DNA of 6,034 nucleotides, from NCBI GenBank assembly GCA_903958915.1, contig CAJBVC010000403.1, forward strand, positions 1 through 6,034. The letters are read 5' to 3'. This DNA comes from an uncultured beta proteobacterium. GTDB taxonomy: Bacteria; Pseudomonadota; Gammaproteobacteria; Burkholderiales; Burkholderiaceae_C. The notes under the pieces are model-generated. The model did no database searches and was not told the origin of the DNA. It worked only from the letters and a program-made list of their open reading frames with translations. Positions 5,086-6,034 of this stretch are shown here, one piece after another; within the stretch, counting starts at the first letter, position 1, and each line of letters starts with the position of its first letter. A program made the translations under genes and the position numbers.

Positions 5086-5110
5086 GACAGTCGTGGTAGC
5101 TTCGACTGTC
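5086..5110. promoter_or_regulatory. Inverted repeat upstream of the secreted-protein gene
   Basis: GACAGTCG (5086-5093) and CGACTGTC (5103-5110) form a perfect 8-bp inverted repeat with a 9-nt centre, 23 to 47 nt upstream of the ATG at 5063 on the minus strand. It could be an operator or a hairpin in the leader RNA. No promoter could be placed confidently beside it. Confidence 0.45.
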
Positions 5111-5198
5111 ATAAGCGAGCCAGAAATGCGTTCGGGCTTGTACCTGTAACGGTGCATGAGTCGACACGTTGACGAGGTTACGAAAATTTACCGAGTCC

Positions 5199-5214
5199 AT
5201 GCACGCCAGTGCAT
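5199..5214 (-). terminator. Small hairpin downstream of EF-hand gene, weak terminator candidate
   Basis: ATGCAC (5199-5204) pairs with GTGCAT (5209-5214) around a four-base centre, 43 nt past the stop of the EF-hand-like gene on the minus strand. The T-rich stretch (AAATTTTC on the minus strand) comes about 10 nt after the stem, so an intrinsic terminator is only possible. A third copy of the hexamer, GTGCAT at 5152-5157, lies nearby. Confidence 0.3.
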
Positions 5215-5256
5215 CGCTTCCCAAACCTGCCCGCAAACCTCTACTTTGGTCGGCCA

Positions 5257-5529
5257 CTACCCGCTGTCAGTAACCACACTGAACTGGTCAATCGACAACT
5301 TACCGTCCAGGTTCACATCCATCTTTGCCAGTGCTTCCTGTGCCTTGACCGCTGCTTCGCTTTGTGACAACTGGATGCCTTCTTTGGAAATATCCACGAT
5401 GACCGACTGCAGGTCGGCGCCGGACAGATGAAGCCTGTTGCTGGCTTCGGATCTTTTGACGCTCTCATCGGAGGGATGCAAAGTGGGTGCATTTGTACTG
5501 CTTGCACTTGCAGAAATGGCAGAAACCAT
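5257..5529 (-). CDS. Small protein with one EF-hand-like calcium-binding loop
   Basis: A 90-residue protein with no signal peptide or membrane segment. Residues 71-83, DVNLDGKLSIDQF, fit the EF-hand loop D-x-N-x-D-G-x-L-S: ligands D71, N73, D75 and S79, Gly76 at the turn and Leu78 at the hydrophobic position. Position 12 is Gln where Glu or Asp is standard, so calcium affinity may be low. The preceding helix SEAAVKAQEALAKM is right for the E-helix. The first ~30 residues are Ser/Ala-rich and probably disordered; ADLQSVIVDISKEGI may form a degenerate partner hand. The start is well fixed: GGAGG (5535-5539) stands 5 nt before the ATG. The upstream NlpC/P60 gene is in the same direction, 103 nt away. 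Function unknown. Confidence 0.82.
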   Translation of the reverse strand: MVSAISASASSTNAPTLHPSDESVKRSEASNRLHLSGADLQSVIVDISKEGIQLSQSEAAVKAQEALAKMDVNLDGKLSIDQFSVVTDSG

Positions 5530-5632
5530 GGTGGCCTCCAGTACTTCTTGAAAGGGCGACTGCTGTAGCTGCCCCTGTACAAGTTATCGACCCTTTGCGC
5601 TCGAAGCTGAGGCGGGTGTGGGCTCGTGCCCG

Positions 5633-6034
5633 CTACGGTCGACGAAAAGCAACCGGTTGTTTTGCCCAATAGTTGGAGCGCAAACTGTCCAGCCTGACCT
5701 CACCGCCCGTCGATGGCGCATGGACAAAGCGGCCTTCACCCACGTAGATGCCTGCATGCGTGGCAGATCCGCCCCGCGTGAAAACCACCAGATCCCCGGT
5801 GCGCACAGAGGGCGCGGGTACAACGGCGCCCCAATCCGACAGGGCCAGCACGGTACGCGGTGTACGCACCCCGGTCCGGCTCTGGTAGACATGGCCAATC
5901 AATCCACTGCAGTCAAATCCTGACTGCGGCGTGTTGCCACCATGCCGATAGGGTGTGCCGACCAGACTCATGGCATAGATCGTGACATCGTTGGCTTGGT
6001 CCAACGACAGGCGCGATGGCACATCAACCGCCAA
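5633..6034 (-). CDS. NlpC/P60-family cell-wall peptidase, C-terminal part (5' end outside window)
   Basis: The frame is open to the end of the window, so the visible 133 residues are the C-terminal catalytic domain and the TTG at 6034 need not be the start. The sequence has the papain-like NlpC/P60 layout: AMSLVGTPYRHGG, then FDCSGLIGHVY with catalytic Cys (~42), PRTVLALSDWG, RTGDLVVFTRGG, HAGIYVGEGRFVHAPS with catalytic His (~93) and a third polar His (~105). Family members cut D-Glu/diaminopimelate-type bonds in peptidoglycan stem peptides, in the periplasm. A signal peptide would lie beyond the window. All catalytic residues are present, so the enzyme looks active. A short GGGC/GCCC stem lies just past the stop at about 5611-5630, without a U-run. 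Confidence 0.92.
   Translation of the reverse strand: MAVDVPSRLSLDQANDVTIYAMSLVGTPYRHGGNTPQSGFDCSGLIGHVYQSRTGVRTPRTVLALSDWGAVVPAPSVRTGDLVVFTRGGSATHAGIYVGEGRFVHAPSTGGEVRLDSLRSNYWAKQPVAFRRP

Noticed and set aside
4825..5172. Plus-strand Ala/Gly-rich frame opposite the secreted Ala/Lys protein
   Set aside because: GCN-rich codons give an Ala-rich translation on both strands, but only the minus frame starts with a proper signal peptide and ends in a coherent basic tail before the hairpin.
5526..5535. GCCACCATGG around the EF-hand gene start, identical to a eukaryotic Kozak consensus
   Set aside because: It is a coincidence of the GGAGG-preceded bacterial start; nothing else suggests vector or eukaryotic sequence.
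1..6034. tRNA, rRNA, CRISPR array, insertion sequence or integrase
   Set aside because: I saw no cloverleaf-type sequence, regularly spaced repeats, transposase or recombinase motifs, or paired terminal inverted repeats.

Overview
The window looks like a piece of a betaproteobacterial chromosome, most likely of the family Comamonadaceae (Rhodoferax, Polaromonas or Acidovorax type). This rests on the high-GC codon usage, an ArgP-type LysR regulator, and an intergenic element at about 1797-1859 that resembles a small repeat I associate with this family. The assignment is from pattern recognition, not from a search.

Left part (1-1751, + strand). The window opens inside a sensor histidine kinase gene (GAF, HisKA and HATPase parts visible). 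A compact type II toxin-antitoxin pair follows: a PaaA2-like antitoxin (1117-1317) and a ParE-family toxin (1295-1570, GTG start) that overlap by 23 nt. The toxin stop overlaps the first codon of a broken phytochelatin-synthase-like gene (1567-1751). That gene has shifted frame, carries five tandem GGTGT-type pentamers next to its expected active-site Cys, and stops soon afterwards.

Middle (1752-2226) holds no convincing gene. It contains the family-type intergenic repeat, a perfect 15-bp hairpin that could terminate transcription in both directions, and a doubtful short minus-strand reading frame.

Right-centre (2227-4800). argP lies on the minus strand. Upstream of it and in the same direction is a small DUF6249-like membrane protein gene. 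Diverging from that gene is an ECF sigma factor gene, followed by a small membrane protein gene with its Shine-Dalgarno overlapping the sigma stop codon. Both sides of the 126-nt divergent gap carry the same promoter-like pattern (TGAAACC, then GGGTAYCAA after 14 or 15 nt). This suggests that the sigma factor drives its own operon and the divergent membrane gene. It is the most interesting candidate system here: an ECF sigma unit whose companion membrane proteins lack the usual zinc-binding anti-sigma motif. A 12-bp hairpin at 4759-4786 separates this unit from the next gene.

Right end (4809-6034, minus strand) carries three genes for likely envelope or small accessory proteins: a secreted Ala/Pro/Lys-rich protein, a 90-residue protein with one EF-hand-like loop, and the C-terminal part of an NlpC/P60 cell-wall peptidase that runs off the window. 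The intergenic stretch at 5064-5256 holds several inverted repeats of unknown role.
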